Shown: positions 50,852 through 60,020 of the stretch, piece by piece
Layout of the letters: each line of letters starts with the position of its first letter
Position numbering within the stretch: position 1 is the first letter of the stretch
Assembly (NCBI GenBank): GCA_951813325.1
Contig: OX638350.1
Span: 1,413,029 to 1,477,028, forward strand
Length of the DNA: 64,000 nucleotides
DNA from: an uncultured Acidimicrobiales bacterium
Lineage (GTDB): Bacteria; Actinomycetota; Acidimicrobiia; Acidimicrobiales; Bin134
Reading direction: 5' to 3'
Made by a program: the position numbers and the translations under genes
Notes under the pieces: model-generated
What the model was told of the DNA's origin: nothing
Database searches by the model: none
The model's input: only the letters and a program-made list of their open reading frames with translations

Positions 50852-51507
50852 AAGAAGAGAGCATAGCTATTCGCTGCATGTGAGTACGGTGTATAGCGAG
50901 GACTTTAGTGCAAACGTGTGGAACTGATTCGGCTCGCTGTTCGCTGTGGGTTGAGGGCTTGGGTGGTCGCTTGTGGTTGGCTCGTGGGGGTTCAGCTCTG
51001 TACTGGTTTTCGGTGCTTGCTCGCGTTGGGTGTCATGTTGCGATTGGTTCGGCTCTGTGTGGTCGTTGTTGGCTGTTGGTCGGTTCTGGTTGGCGGCTGG
51101 TGTCGCCAGCCTGGGTTCTTATGCCGCTTCCCGGTGGGCGTCGCCGGCAGCTGGGTGGACCGCGGGCTTTGAGCACTGTGGGTTCGGGGTTCCTGCGGAG
51201 GGGCATCGGGCTGATGCGCACTGTTGTCGGCTGTTTGGGTTCGGGTGCGGCGGGTGTTGGCTGTGTTTTGGCGGGTTCTTGGGGTTGCGACCGGTCGTTT
51301 CGGGTTGCGGAGTGGGTTGCGACCGGTGCTTCAGGGAGTCGCGACCGGTTGCGACCGGCGGGGTGTTGCATGATGGCGGGCATGGGTGCGGCTTTTGGCG
51401 ATCGAGGGGCAGCGGCGGGGTGTGGCGGTGCTGGTGGTGTTGGCGGGCCGGGGATGCCGGTGGCGTTGGGTGTATGGTTCTCGGATTAGCTCTGGTATAT
51501 TTCTCGT
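50852..51507. other. Long G/T-rich stretch with GCGACCGG repeats, no clear gene
   Basis: About 650 bases upstream of the AbiE pair. Frames are Gly/Trp/Cys-rich and unlike real proteins. Four exact GCGACCGG octamers occur at 51287, 51319, 51341 and 51351. A similar cluster lies at 44639-44677. The last 30 bases are AT-richer (TGGTATATTTCTCGT) and may be the AbiE promoter. Confidence 0.5.
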
Positions 51508-52359
51508 ATGGGCTCTGTCGAGATTCTGGGTGGTCTGGGACCGGTGTTTTCGACGCGGGAGTTCGAGTTGGCGGCTGGGGTGCGCCCGTCTTCGGCGTCG
51601 CGGGCGCTGGGGGAGTTGGCGGTCGGGGGCAGGGTGGAGAAGGTCCGCCGGGGGACGTGGCGCAACTTCTGTGTGGTGTGGCCGTCCGCGGACGAGTTGC
51701 TGGTCGGCGCCGGTGCTGTGTCGCACCATTGGACGCCGCAGTGGGAGGCGGAGCTGGAGGCTGCCTACGGCGGCGCGGTTCGCCGTATCTCGGGTCTGAC
51801 CGCTTTGGGGATGGCGGGGGCGGCGTTGATCTGCCGGCCGGAGGTCAGCGTGGCTGGCGAGATCGCGTTCGACACTGATGCGTTCGGATTCGCGTCGTGG
51901 CGGGAGGGCCGGGAGTCTCTCTTGGTGGGCGCGGTGCAGTTGACGGAGCACACGTGGGTGTCGACGCCCGCTCGGGCGGTGTTGGAGTGTGCGCAGTGGC
52001 CGCACCGCGCCCACCGCTGGGAGGAGTATGTGGGCCGGATGCTTGCCTACCACTTCGAGGTGTGCGCGCCGGGTGAGGTCGCCGAGGTCGCCGAAGCGTT
52101 GGGCTGGCGCGCCGGCCTGCGCCGGATCTCGTCTCTGGCGCAGGAACTGGCCGAGACCCCAGAAGGGCACACCCTGGGGTTCGACGTCGATCTCCGGTGG
52201 GCCGAGCTGGGCTCCGCTGCTCGCCGGGGGGACGACTGGATACACCTCGCGCCGCTGCACCGCACCGGCAGCCCGGCCCGCGTCGCCCACCAAGACACGG
52301 CCCGCATGGTCAACTGGGCGGCCGCCCCCGACGCCGTGGCCGCCGCGGTGGCGACATGA
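51508..52359 (+). CDS. abiEi: AbiEi-like antitoxin (type IV toxin-antitoxin)
   Basis: 283 residues. The N-terminal winged helix TREFELAAGVRPSSASRALG followed by VGGRVEKVRRGTWRNF matches the AbiEi antitoxin DNA-binding domain, and the C-terminal ~180 residues match its larger alpha/beta domain (GMAGAALICRPEVSVAGEIA, HTWVSTPARAVLECAQWPHR). AbiEi represses its own promoter and neutralises the nucleotidyltransferase toxin. Its TGA overlaps ATG 52356 of the toxin reading frame. Confidence 0.78.
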   Translation: MGSVEILGGLGPVFSTREFELAAGVRPSSASRALGELAVGGRVEKVRRGTWRNFCVVWPSADELLVGAGAVSHHWTPQWEAELEAAYGGAVRRISGLTALGMAGAALICRPEVSVAGEIAFDTDAFGFASWREGRESLLVGAVQLTEHTWVSTPARAVLECAQWPHRAHRWEEYVGRMLAYHFEVCAPGEVAEVAEALGWRAGLRRISSLAQELAETPEGHTLGFDVDLRWAELGSAARRGDDWIHLAPLHRTGSPARVAHQDTARMVNWAAAPDAVAAAVAT

Positions 52360-53198
52360 GCCCCCCTACGAGCCGGCACAGCCGGTAGGAGCCGGCCGAT
52401 CTGGTCCAGCATCAAATCATCTCCGCAATCGCCGCCCGCCAACAAAGGGTCCCGCGGGTGGTGTTCAAAGGCGGGACCCTGCTGCGGGTCTGCTACCGCC
52501 ACGACTGGCGGTTCTCAGAGGACCTGGACTTCGACTGGATCTACGCCGACGACAGCAAACAAGCCATACACGACTTCTTCGACCTAGCCCTCTACAAAGC
52601 GTCGAGGGCCTACGGGACCGCTTTCGACACAAAATGGGGCGCCAACAAACTCAACATCTACTGGGAATTGCCCAAAGCCACTACCGGCGTCATCTACACC
52701 GACGTCAAACCCCGCCACCACACCGCAGCGCCACCAACCGCTGTGCCATGGACCATCTTGGACCGATACCCCCAGATCGACACCGCCAATCCCATCCTGG
52801 GATACTCGCCGGCTTCGATTCTGGCAGCAAAGCTCGATTGCATCGCAGACCCGCGCCGCCTCGCCCCACGTGACTACTACGACCTGCACCGCCTCCTCCA
52901 AGACCCCTCCATAGATACCGGCGCGGCCCTCGACGAGTTCACCGCACGCCACCAAGCTGCACACCCCCCAGCAGCGGATCGCGACTGGCTCGACATCCTC
53001 TTCGACAACGCATACCAACACGAAACCGAACTGGCCGAAAAATGGGGCGAATTATCCCGCACAGGCATGATCCAAGACCCCCACCAGGACTTCGCTGCCA
53101 TCCTCGACACCATCGCCGACGCCGCACAACACGCCCTCAACGACCATGCAGCCACCATCGCCGGCCCCGAGTCTCACCGCCCCGGCCTCGACCTCTGA
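52356..53198 (+). pseudogene. abiEii: AbiEii-like nucleotidyltransferase toxin with premature amber stop
   Basis: ATG 52356 overlaps the antitoxin stop as ATGA and is in frame with the toxin, but codon 11 is TAG (52386-52388). Coding-quality sequence resumes at once (DLVQHQIISAIAARQQRVPR) and runs into FKGGTLLRVCYRHDWRFSED then LDFDW, the GGT and DLD/E motifs of AbiEii. The remainder (SPASILAAKLDCIADPRRLA, PRDYYDLHRL) is intact to 53198. A restart at GTG 52455 or 52458 would give 246-247 residues lacking the first helix. Function is doubtful. Confidence 0.75.
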
Positions 53199-53336
53199 AC
53201 CCCCGGTCGGGGGCCCAGAGCATGGAAGACGGCACTGAACGGCCCTGATATGGCCAGAGGGTTCGGCGGTCCTTGGGTTTGGGCTGTAGGCGCTCACCGA
53301 AATCCTCGTGCCTGTCTAGTCTTGGGATGGCTGGCG

Positions 53337-53849
53337 TCAGCTCAGGATTGAACTGCGTCCGAATGCGTCGATCGTCTGTCTGACGAATTGGGGAGTGGGT
53401 GCATTCCTCACGCGGTAGACCGGCTGTCCCGCGCGGCGCCCCTCGATCTCGATGTCCGCAGACTCCACCGGCGCTTGGGCATGACCGCTGAAATAGACTT
53501 CGAGAACACCTCTCCACTTGGGTTTCGTGGGGAGGCATATTGTCTGAATCTCAAGATTGGTTCGGTTGGTCTCCTTAGTGATGATCGGATCCCGATAGTA
53601 GGAAACGCCATAGCCTCCCGTTGCCGTTCGATCTGTGAACCTCGTCCTGATGTGGCTGGGACCGACCAGGTGAGAAAGCTCCTCGTGGATCTCAGCAAAG
53701 GCGCGCAGCGACTCTAGGGATGCGTTGTCTACGGCTTGTCGCGACAGAGCCCTTCTATCGTCGCTGGCTTCGCTGTAGTCGCCCCGAATGTTGTCACAGA
53801 GTGTGTCGAGCGCCATCTGTCGTTCCCGCTGCGTCAAGCCGGCCTCCAC
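53337..53849 (-). CDS. Hypothetical island protein
   Basis: 170 residues, soluble and charged, with no recognised motif. Segments: LTQRERQMALDTLCDNIRGD, EIHEELSHLVGPSHIRTRFT and KWRGVLEVYFSGHAQAPVES. Its codon use is less GC-biased than housekeeping genes around it. It lies between the AbiE pair and the integrase. Possibly a structural or defence accessory gene; unknown. Confidence 0.55.
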   Translation of the reverse strand: MEAGLTQRERQMALDTLCDNIRGDYSEASDDRRALSRQAVDNASLESLRAFAEIHEELSHLVGPSHIRTRFTDRTATGGYGVSYYRDPIITKETNRTNLEIQTICLPTKPKWRGVLEVYFSGHAQAPVESADIEIEGRRAGQPVYRVRNAPTPQFVRQTIDAFGRSSILS

Positions 53850-54191
53850 TGCAATCGTCTGTCCCTCGGTCGTGTCTTCCGATCCCGCTGGCGATCATCG
53901 GAAACCGCGTCGAGTGATGGGGGTTCTTTCAGGGGAGTGGGAAGGCTAGCAGGGGCTGGCGGTTGCGGCGAACACCAGGTTTCAGCGTGATCCCGTCATG
54001 TGGAGGGTCTCTGGGGCAGCCCCAATGCCCCACCACTAGCAGGGGCGCCTCCCGCCAATGCGGCTGCCTCCAGTCGGCAGCCCCGAAACCCACCCTGCGA
54101 AGTACCACCAGGCCCCCTCCCGCAATTGCCCGAGTCCCGGCCGCGTGGTCCGCCGGCGCCCCTCCTGCCGCCACCAGGGCAGCCCGCCCGT

Positions 54192-55344
54192 CTATGGCCG
54201 CTGCAGGTAGTCGGCCCACCGGTCCATGAGGTTGCGGCGTTTGGTGTAGGCGTCGCCTCGGATGTAGGCCTGTTGGGTTGAGTCGCCGAGGCTGTGGGCG
54301 AGTGCGGCTTCGGCGACTGCCCAGGGGGTGTCGGTCTGCTCCAGCGCCCAGGTGCGGAAGCTGGCCCGGAATCCGTGGACGGTGGCCCGGTCGGCCAGGC
54401 CTGTGTCGCGCAGGATTTTCGTGAGCGTCATGTTCGACAGGGGACAGCCCGCTCTGAAGGGGGGAGGGGAACACCAGATCGGAGCCGTCGTGGTTGTCTT
54501 TGGCCTCGTCCAGCACTTCGAGGGCGGCGTCGCTGAGGGGCACTCGGTGCTCGGTTGCGGCTTTCATCTTGTCGGCGGGGATGCGCCACTCGCGCTCGTC
54601 GAAGTCGATCTCGTCCCACACAGCGTTGCGGGCTTCGCCGGAGCGGGCCGCGGTCAACACTGCGAACCGCAGGCACAGCTTGGCCGACGCTGACGCTCCG
54701 GTGCGGTCCACCACGGCGAGCGCGTCGGCGACCTCGGTGTAGGGCAGGGAGCGGAAGTGGGCCTTCACGCGGGGCATGGGCGGCAGTGCGCCGTCGATGA
54801 CCTCGCCGGCCACGTTCACGGTCACATAGCCATGCGCCTGGCACCAGCGCAACACGGTGCGGATCCTCTGGCGGACCTTGCGGGCCGTCTCGGTGCGCGT
54901 CGTCCAGATCGGCTCCACACACCCCAAAACGTCGGACTGGGTGATGCGATCCACGGCCATGTCGCCGATGGCCGGAAAAGCGTGGTTCTCCAGCGACGCC
55001 CACCACAACGCCGCGGTCCGCTCGTTGCGCCACCGGGCCCTGTTCGCCTCCCACACGATCCTCGCCGCCTCTCTGAACACTGGCACGTCGCAGCGGCGCC
55101 TGTCGGCGAGCGGATCGCGCCCGTCGGCGGCGGCCGCGCGGTGCTCGTGCGCTTTGCGGCGGGCGTCGGCCAGGCCCACCGCGGGCCAGCCGCCCAAGCC
55201 GATCTCGCGGCGGCGCCCGTCCACCGTCAGGCGCAGAACCCAGCACCTCGACCCCGATTTATACACCCGCAAAAATAATCCGCGCCCGTCGTGGTGCTTT
55301 CCCACACCGGCATTTTTGACTTCCACAGCGGTCAAAAGCGACAT
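54192..55344 (-). pseudogene. Tyrosine-type site-specific integrase (P4-like), frameshifted
   Basis: ATG 55344 opens MSLLTAVEVKNAGVGKHHDG, the N-terminal DUF4102-type arm domain of P4-like integrases, followed by the core-binding domain (WWASLENHAFPAIGDMAVDR) and catalytic Arg region (LCLRFAVLTAARSGEARNAV). The frame breaks near 54440-54450, after DLVFPSPLQSG. The other frame continues NMTLTKILRDTGLADRATVH and HGFRASFRTWALEQTD (HxxR) to TQQAYIRGDAYTKRR (Tyr). A one-base change separates the two halves. It is the likely integrase of the tRNA-Arg island; 53850-54191 shows no gene. Confidence 0.78.
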
Positions 55345-55534
55345 TCCCATCCCCCAATCCATCCCCCACTTTTCGGGGGATAGCCCGGTAATTGCTGAGG
55401 ACAGCCTACCACCCCAAACTGACAGAAACGGTCGCTAAGCTGGGAAAACAGGGACCAACTGGAAACATCGAACCACTACTGAGAATACCCGGAAGCGCCC
55501 CCGGCAGTGTGGTGGTTCAGGACATCGGAAACCC

Positions 55535-56796
55535 ATGTCGCGAGACATCGGAAACTCTGGTGGTTTGCCGTGCGGGTGATTGTAGGGGGTGTCGAAGGCT
55601 CGAGCGATCATCATGTCCGTCGTTTTGGAGGGCCGGTCCCAGACCGAGACAGCCAGGCTCTATGAGGTGTCCAAGGGCTGGGTCTCCAAGCTGGTGGCCC
55701 GCTACAAAGCCGAGGGCGAAGCGGCGTTCGAGGCCCGGTCGCGCCGCCCCCGCACCACCCCTGCGGCGATCCCCGCCGAGACAGTCGAGCTGGTCGTGAA
55801 CCTGCGCTCAGAGCTCGCCGAACTGGGGCTCGACGCGGGGCCCCACACCATCTGCTGGCACCTCGCCCAGCGCCACCAGATCACCGTGTCGCCGTCCACT
55901 GTGCGCCGCCGCCTGGCCGAGCGGGGCCTCGTCGAGCCCAACCCCAAAAAACGGCCGAAGTCGTCCTATGTCCGGTTCGAGGCCGATCTGCCCAACCAGA
56001 TGTGGCAGTCCGACTTCTGCCACTGGAACCTCGCCGACGGCTCCACAGCCGAGGTCATCACCTGGCTCGACGACCATTCCCGCTACGCCCTCTCGGTCAC
56101 CGCGCACCGCCGCATAACCGGCCCCATAGTCGTCGACACCTTCGACCAAACCTGCTGTGAGCACGGCTTTCCCGCGTCGGTGCTCACCGACAACGCCATG
56201 GTCTACACCACCCGCTTCTCCGGCGGCCGCGGCGGGCGCAACGCGCTGGAGACCCGCCTCGCGGCCCTGGACATCGAACAGAAGAACTCCTCCCCCAACC
56301 ACCCCACCACCTGCGGAAAGGTCGAGAGGTTCCAACAAACCCTCAAGAAATGGCTCAGAGCCCGAACCCCCGCCAACAACCTCAACTCCCTCCAGGGCCT
56401 CATCGACGAATTCGCCGACACCTACAACCACCACCGCCCCCACCGATCCCTCGGCCGGACCACACCAGCCGCCGCCTACCAGCGCATCCCCAAAGCCGAA
56501 CCCGCCCGACACGGCGACAGAACCCACTTCAGAGTCCGACACGACCGCATCGACAAATCAGGAACCGTCACCCTGCGCCACAACGGCAAACTCCACCACA
56601 TCGGCATCGGACGCAAACACAAACGAACCCCAGTGCTCCTGCTCATCGCCGGCACCCACATCAGAGTCATCGACACCCAAACCGGTGAACTCCTACGCCA
56701 ACTCCAACTCGACCCAACCCGCGACTACCAACCCCGAAACAAAACCTGAAAACCCGCCCCCGCGCAGGTTCACAAGTTTCCTATGTCTTGACACAT
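55535..56796 (+). mobile_element. IS481-like insertion sequence (~1.26 kb)
   Basis: Left terminus ATGTCGCGAGACATCGGAAA (55535-) and right terminus near 56776-56796 are imperfect inverted repeats, the right one mutated relative to the copy at 46139-46159. A shorter repeat of GACATCGGAAAC (55521-55532) just outside the left end suggests nested or repeated insertion. The element ends eight bases before the tRNA-Arg gene. Confidence 0.75.
55589..56749 (+). CDS. IS481 family transposase
   Basis: 386 residues from GTG 55589. N-terminal helix-turn-helix (SQTETARLYEVSKGWVSKLV) and a second one (SPSTVRRRLAERGLVEPNPK), then the DDE integrase core: NQMWQSDFCHWNLADG (first Asp), SVLTDNAMVYTTRFSGGRGG (second Asp) and KVERFQQTLKKWLRA (Glu). 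A C-terminal beta domain (KSGTVTLRHNGKLHHIGIGR) completes the IS481 layout. No frameshift is visible, so it may be active. Confidence 0.9.
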   Translation: MSKARAIIMSVVLEGRSQTETARLYEVSKGWVSKLVARYKAEGEAAFEARSRRPRTTPAAIPAETVELVVNLRSELAELGLDAGPHTICWHLAQRHQITVSPSTVRRRLAERGLVEPNPKKRPKSSYVRFEADLPNQMWQSDFCHWNLADGSTAEVITWLDDHSRYALSVTAHRRITGPIVVDTFDQTCCEHGFPASVLTDNAMVYTTRFSGGRGGRNALETRLAALDIEQKNSSPNHPTTCGKVERFQQTLKKWLRARTPANNLNSLQGLIDEFADTYNHHRPHRSLGRTTPAAAYQRIPKAEPARHGDRTHFRVRHDRIDKSGTVTLRHNGKLHHIGIGRKHKRTPVLLLIAGTHIRVIDTQTGELLRQLQLDPTRDYQPRNKT

Positions 56797-56823
56797 CACA
56801 CAGCGCCCACGGCAGGATTCGAA
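56793..56823. other. attL-like direct repeat inside the tRNA-Arg gene
   Basis: 31 bases identical to 46156-46186; the last 20 belong to the tRNA T-arm and acceptor stem, the first 11 to the flank shared by both IS copies. Confidence 0.7.
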
Positions 56824-56876
56824 CCTGCGACCCCTTGCTCCGGAGGCAAGTGCTCTATCCCCTGAGCTACGTGGGC
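56804..56876 (-). tRNA. tRNA-Arg (anticodon CCG)
   Basis: 73 bases on the minus strand. The 7-bp acceptor stem GCCCACG/CGTGGGC, D-arm GCTC...GAGC, anticodon stem CTTGC/GCAAG with loop CTCCGGA (anticodon CCG, bases 56843-56841), and T-arm GCAGG-TTCGAAT-CCTGC all pair. The discriminator is G; CCA is not encoded. It reads CGG codons. It is divergent from argS. Confidence 0.93.
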
Positions 56877-56926
56877 AGTAACTGGGTGAGTATACCCAGC
56901 GGGTCGGGTCTACCATGTCTCAGTTC

Positions 56927-58549
56927 ATGGCCGACATCCGAATCTCCCTGGCTGATGCGCTGCGCGCTGCGCTGATTGCCGCGGGCATAGACCTGCCCGC
57001 CGGGTTCCAGGCTGGACTGGAGCGACCCGCAAGGCGCGAGCATGGGGACTGGTCGTCCAACGCCGCGCTCGCGGTGGCCAAGGGAGCGGGTCGCAATCCT
57101 CGGGAGCTGGCCTCGGAGCTGGCCGCCCGGCTGGAGGAGCACCGGTCTGAGCACGTGGCCGAGGTGAGCGTGGCCGGCCCCGGGTTCATCAACTTCAGGC
57201 TGGCTCCGAGCTGGCTGCACGGCGTGGTGGCCGACGCAGTGGCCGCCGGTGTGCAGGGCTACGGCCGCCAGAGCCTGGGCGGGGGCCGAACGGTGATCGT
57301 GGAGTTTGTGAGCGCCAACCCCACCGGTCCGGTTCATGCCGGTCACGGCAGGGGAGCGGCCTACGGCGACGCGGTGGCCCGATTGCTGGCGTGGTGCGGC
57401 TACGACGTGCACCGGGAGTTCTACATCAACGACCGGGGCACGCAGATGGATCTGTACGCCGCTTCTCTGGCCGCGGTCAGCGTCGGCCAGCCCGTGCCCG
57501 AAGGCGGCTACAACGGCCAGTACATCGTCGACTGGTCTGCGGAGATGCCGGGGGAGGCCGACCCCCGGCAATGGGGTCGGGAGCGGGCGCTGGCCGACCA
57601 GCGGGAAGTGCTGGGCTCAATGGCGGTGGAGTTCGACACTTGGTTCAGCGAGCAGGCCCTGGTGGACTCGGGCGCCATCGACGACACGTTGGCTGCGCTC
57701 GATGCCGTTGGAGCTTCCTACGAATCCAACGGGGCTCTATGGCTGCACTCGAGCGACCACGGCGACGACAAAGACCGGGTGCTCGTCAAGTCCGACGGGG
57801 AGTACACCTATCTGCTGCCCGACATCGCCTACCACCGCGACAAGCTTGACCGGGTTGGGCCACAGGGTTTGCTGATCAACGTGTGGGGGGCCGACCACCA
57901 CGGGTATGTCGCCCGGATGAAGGCGGCCATGGCCGCGCTGGGCTGCGACCCGGACCGCCTGGAAGTGGTGGTTACCCAGCTGGTGCGCCTGGAGCGCGAC
58001 GGCGAGGAGGTGCGGCTCTCCAAGCGCACCGGCGACCTCATTGAGCTGCGCGACGTGGTTGACGAGGTGGGCGCCGACGCCACCCGGTTCACCTACCTGC
58101 TCCAGTCGATGGACACCGCCCCGACCTTCGACTTGGCCATGGCCGCGGCCCAGGTGATGGACAACCCGGTGTTCTACGTGCAGATGGCCCACGCCAGGGT
58201 GTGCTCCATCGCGGCGCGCGCCCGAGCCGACGGGGTGGTGCGCCCGAGCATCCAACAGGTAGACCTGGGTTTGCTGGTCCACGAGCGAGAACTGGAGATC
58301 ATGCGCCAGCTCTCCATGTTGGGCGAGGTGATCGCCGCCGCAGCCAGCGAGCGGGCCCCGCACCGAGTTACCGCCTGGCTGCGGGACTTTGCCGCTGCGG
58401 TCCACGGCTTCTACCACGACTGCTATGTGGTGGGCTCCGGCATCCCCCCCGACCTCACCCAGGCCCGGCTGGTGCTGATCGACGCCGCCCGGGTGGGTCT
58501 GGCCGTCGGCCTCGGCACCCTGGGCGTGAGCGCGCCCGAGGCGATGTAG
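56927..58549 (+). CDS. argS: Arginyl-tRNA synthetase
   Basis: About 540 residues. ATG 56927 (MADIRISLADALRAALIAAG) is preferred; an ATG four codons earlier is also possible. Class I signature: SANPTGPVHAGHGRGAAYGD (HAGH for HIGH), then the ArgRS core VWGADHHGYVARMKAAMAAL, and VRLSKRTGDLIELRDVVDEV at the position of KMSKS. N-terminal Add-1 tRNA-binding domain and C-terminal DALR anticodon domain (AAAASERAPHRVTAWLRDFA) are present. Charges tRNA-Arg; it neighbours a tRNA-Arg gene. lysA starts ten bases after its stop. Confidence 0.93.
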   Translation: MADIRISLADALRAALIAAGIDLPAGFQAGLERPARREHGDWSSNAALAVAKGAGRNPRELASELAARLEEHRSEHVAEVSVAGPGFINFRLAPSWLHGVVADAVAAGVQGYGRQSLGGGRTVIVEFVSANPTGPVHAGHGRGAAYGDAVARLLAWCGYDVHREFYINDRGTQMDLYAASLAAVSVGQPVPEGGYNGQYIVDWSAEMPGEADPRQWGRERALADQREVLGSMAVEFDTWFSEQALVDSGAIDDTLAALDAVGASYESNGALWLHSSDHGDDKDRVLVKSDGEYTYLLPDIAYHRDKLDRVGPQGLLINVWGADHHGYVARMKAAMAALGCDPDRLEVVVTQLVRLERDGEEVRLSKRTGDLIELRDVVDEVGADATRFTYLLQSMDTAPTFDLAMAAAQVMDNPVFYVQMAHARVCSIAARARADGVVRPSIQQVDLGLLVHERELEIMRQLSMLGEVIAAAASERAPHRVTAWLRDFAAAVHGFYHDCYVVGSGIPPDLTQARLVLIDAARVGLAVGLGTLGVSAPEAM

Positions 58550-58558
58550 GGGGCCGGC

Positions 58559-59827
58559 ATGTCGGCTTTGCCCCTTCGACTCCTATCCGACAATGCCACG
58601 GTCGGCGACGACGGCCGGCTGTCCATCGCCGGGTGCGATGCCCTGGAGCTGGCCCGGGAGTTCGGCACCCCGCTGTTCGCTTACGACGAAGACCACATAC
58701 GGGATCGGTGCCGCCAGGCCCGAGACGCCTTCGCCGGTTCGGTGGCCTACGCATCCAAGGCCTTCTTGTGCCTGGCCATGGCCCGCCTGGTTCATGAGGA
58801 AGGGCTCCACCTGGATGTGGCCACCGGCGGGGAGCTGTTCGCGGCCCAAGCCGCCGGCGTGCCCGGCGACCGGCTGGTGATGCACGGCAACAACAAGTCG
58901 GCCGCCGAGTTGGCCGCGGCCGCCGACTCCGGGGTGGGCCGAATCGTGGTGGACTCCTTCGACGAGCTCGACCGCCTCGACGCGCTCCACGCCGCCACCG
59001 GTTCACGGCCCAGGGTCCTGCTGCGGATCACGCCGGGTGTGGAGGCCCACACCCACGAGTACGTCACCACCGGGGTGGACGACACCAAGTTCGGCTTCAC
59101 CGCCTCCACCGGGCTGGCCCACGCCGCCATTGGCCGGGCAGCCCAGGCCGGCTCGGTGGAGCTGGTGGGCCTGCACGCCCACATCGGCAGCCAAGTGTTC
59201 GAGCTGCGCTCCTTTCAGCGGGCGGTGGAGGTGATCGCCGGTTTTGCCCGACCCTACGGCCTGCCCGAGCTGTCGCTGGGCGGCGGGCTGGGCGTGGCCT
59301 ATGTGGAGGGGGAGTCGGCCCCCACCATCGCCGAGTGGGCCGCGGCCATCGCCGAGTCCTGTGCGTCGGTCGGCTTCGCCGCCCCGGTGAGCGTGGAGCC
59401 CGGCCGAGCCCTGGTGGCCGCCGCCGCGGTCACGCTCTACCAAGTGGGCACGATCAAGGAGCTGCCCGGCGTCCGCACCTACGTGTCGGTGGACGGCGGC
59501 ATGAGCGACAACCCCCGCCCGGTGCTGTACGGCAGCGGCTATGAGACGTTCCTGCCCCGGGCCGCCGACCGCGATCGCGACAAGGCAGTGCGGGTGGTGG
59601 GCAAGCACTGCGAGTCGGGCGACCTGCTGGTGCGAGACGGGCGGGTGCCCAGCGACATCGCGGTGGGCGACATCTTGGCCACCCCGGTGACCGGCGCCTA
59701 CGGCCACTCCATGGGCTCCAACTACAACAAAGTCCCCCGCCCCGCCGTGGTGTTCGCCCGCAGCGGCGACGCCCGCCTCGTCGTCCGCCGCGAGACCTAC
59801 GAAGACCTCCTCCGCAACGACGTCTAG
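58559..59827 (+). CDS. lysA: Diaminopimelate decarboxylase
   Basis: 422 residues. A fold-III PLP enzyme: SVAYASKAFLCLAMA with the PLP-binding Lys67, RVLLRITPGVEAHTHEYVTT, LHAHIGSQVFEL, SLGGGLGVAY, SVEPGRALVAAAAVTLYQVG and the dimer-interface Cys motif KHCESGDLLVRDG. It converts meso-diaminopimelate to L-lysine, the last step of lysine synthesis. argS-lysA adjacency is common in high-GC Gram-positives. Part of its 3' end recurs at 61463-61530. Confidence 0.93.
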   Translation: MSALPLRLLSDNATVGDDGRLSIAGCDALELAREFGTPLFAYDEDHIRDRCRQARDAFAGSVAYASKAFLCLAMARLVHEEGLHLDVATGGELFAAQAAGVPGDRLVMHGNNKSAAELAAAADSGVGRIVVDSFDELDRLDALHAATGSRPRVLLRITPGVEAHTHEYVTTGVDDTKFGFTASTGLAHAAIGRAAQAGSVELVGLHAHIGSQVFELRSFQRAVEVIAGFARPYGLPELSLGGGLGVAYVEGESAPTIAEWAAAIAESCASVGFAAPVSVEPGRALVAAAAVTLYQVGTIKELPGVRTYVSVDGGMSDNPRPVLYGSGYETFLPRAADRDRDKAVRVVGKHCESGDLLVRDGRVPSDIAVGDILATPVTGAYGHSMGSNYNKVPRPAVVFARSGDARLVVRRETYEDLLRNDV

Positions 59828-60020
59828 GGCACTTGCCCAACCCCCTCCGCGGCTAACTGGATGACAGGGGAACCTGTCACTGGGTCGAACTAGGGTTCCC
59901 GCTGGTCGCCGCGCCGCACCAAGCCGCTCAAGCATCCACCACAGAGCGAGGCACGGCATGGAATCATTCCCAAGGAGAGCCAACCGCAGGTTGCCGTTCG
60001 CGGTCTGCGAAGGAGGAGTT

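Larger units (their letters stand above)
46156..56823. mobile_element. Probable tRNA-Arg-integrated genomic island (~10.7 kb)
   Basis: Bounded by the 31-bp direct repeat of the tRNA-Arg 3' end, with the intact tRNA at the right. Contents: two decayed tyrosine recombinases, a lower-GC SF1 helicase, HEPN with broken MNT, an AbiE pair, unknown genes and an IS481-like element next to the tRNA. The broken integrase sits near the intact tRNA, the usual position. The IS next to both repeat copies complicates the exact boundary. Confidence 0.65.

Noticed and set aside
52386-52388. TAG in AbiEii as pyrrolysine
   Set aside because: No Pyl genes or methylamine context; other pseudogenes in the window carry ordinary stops too.
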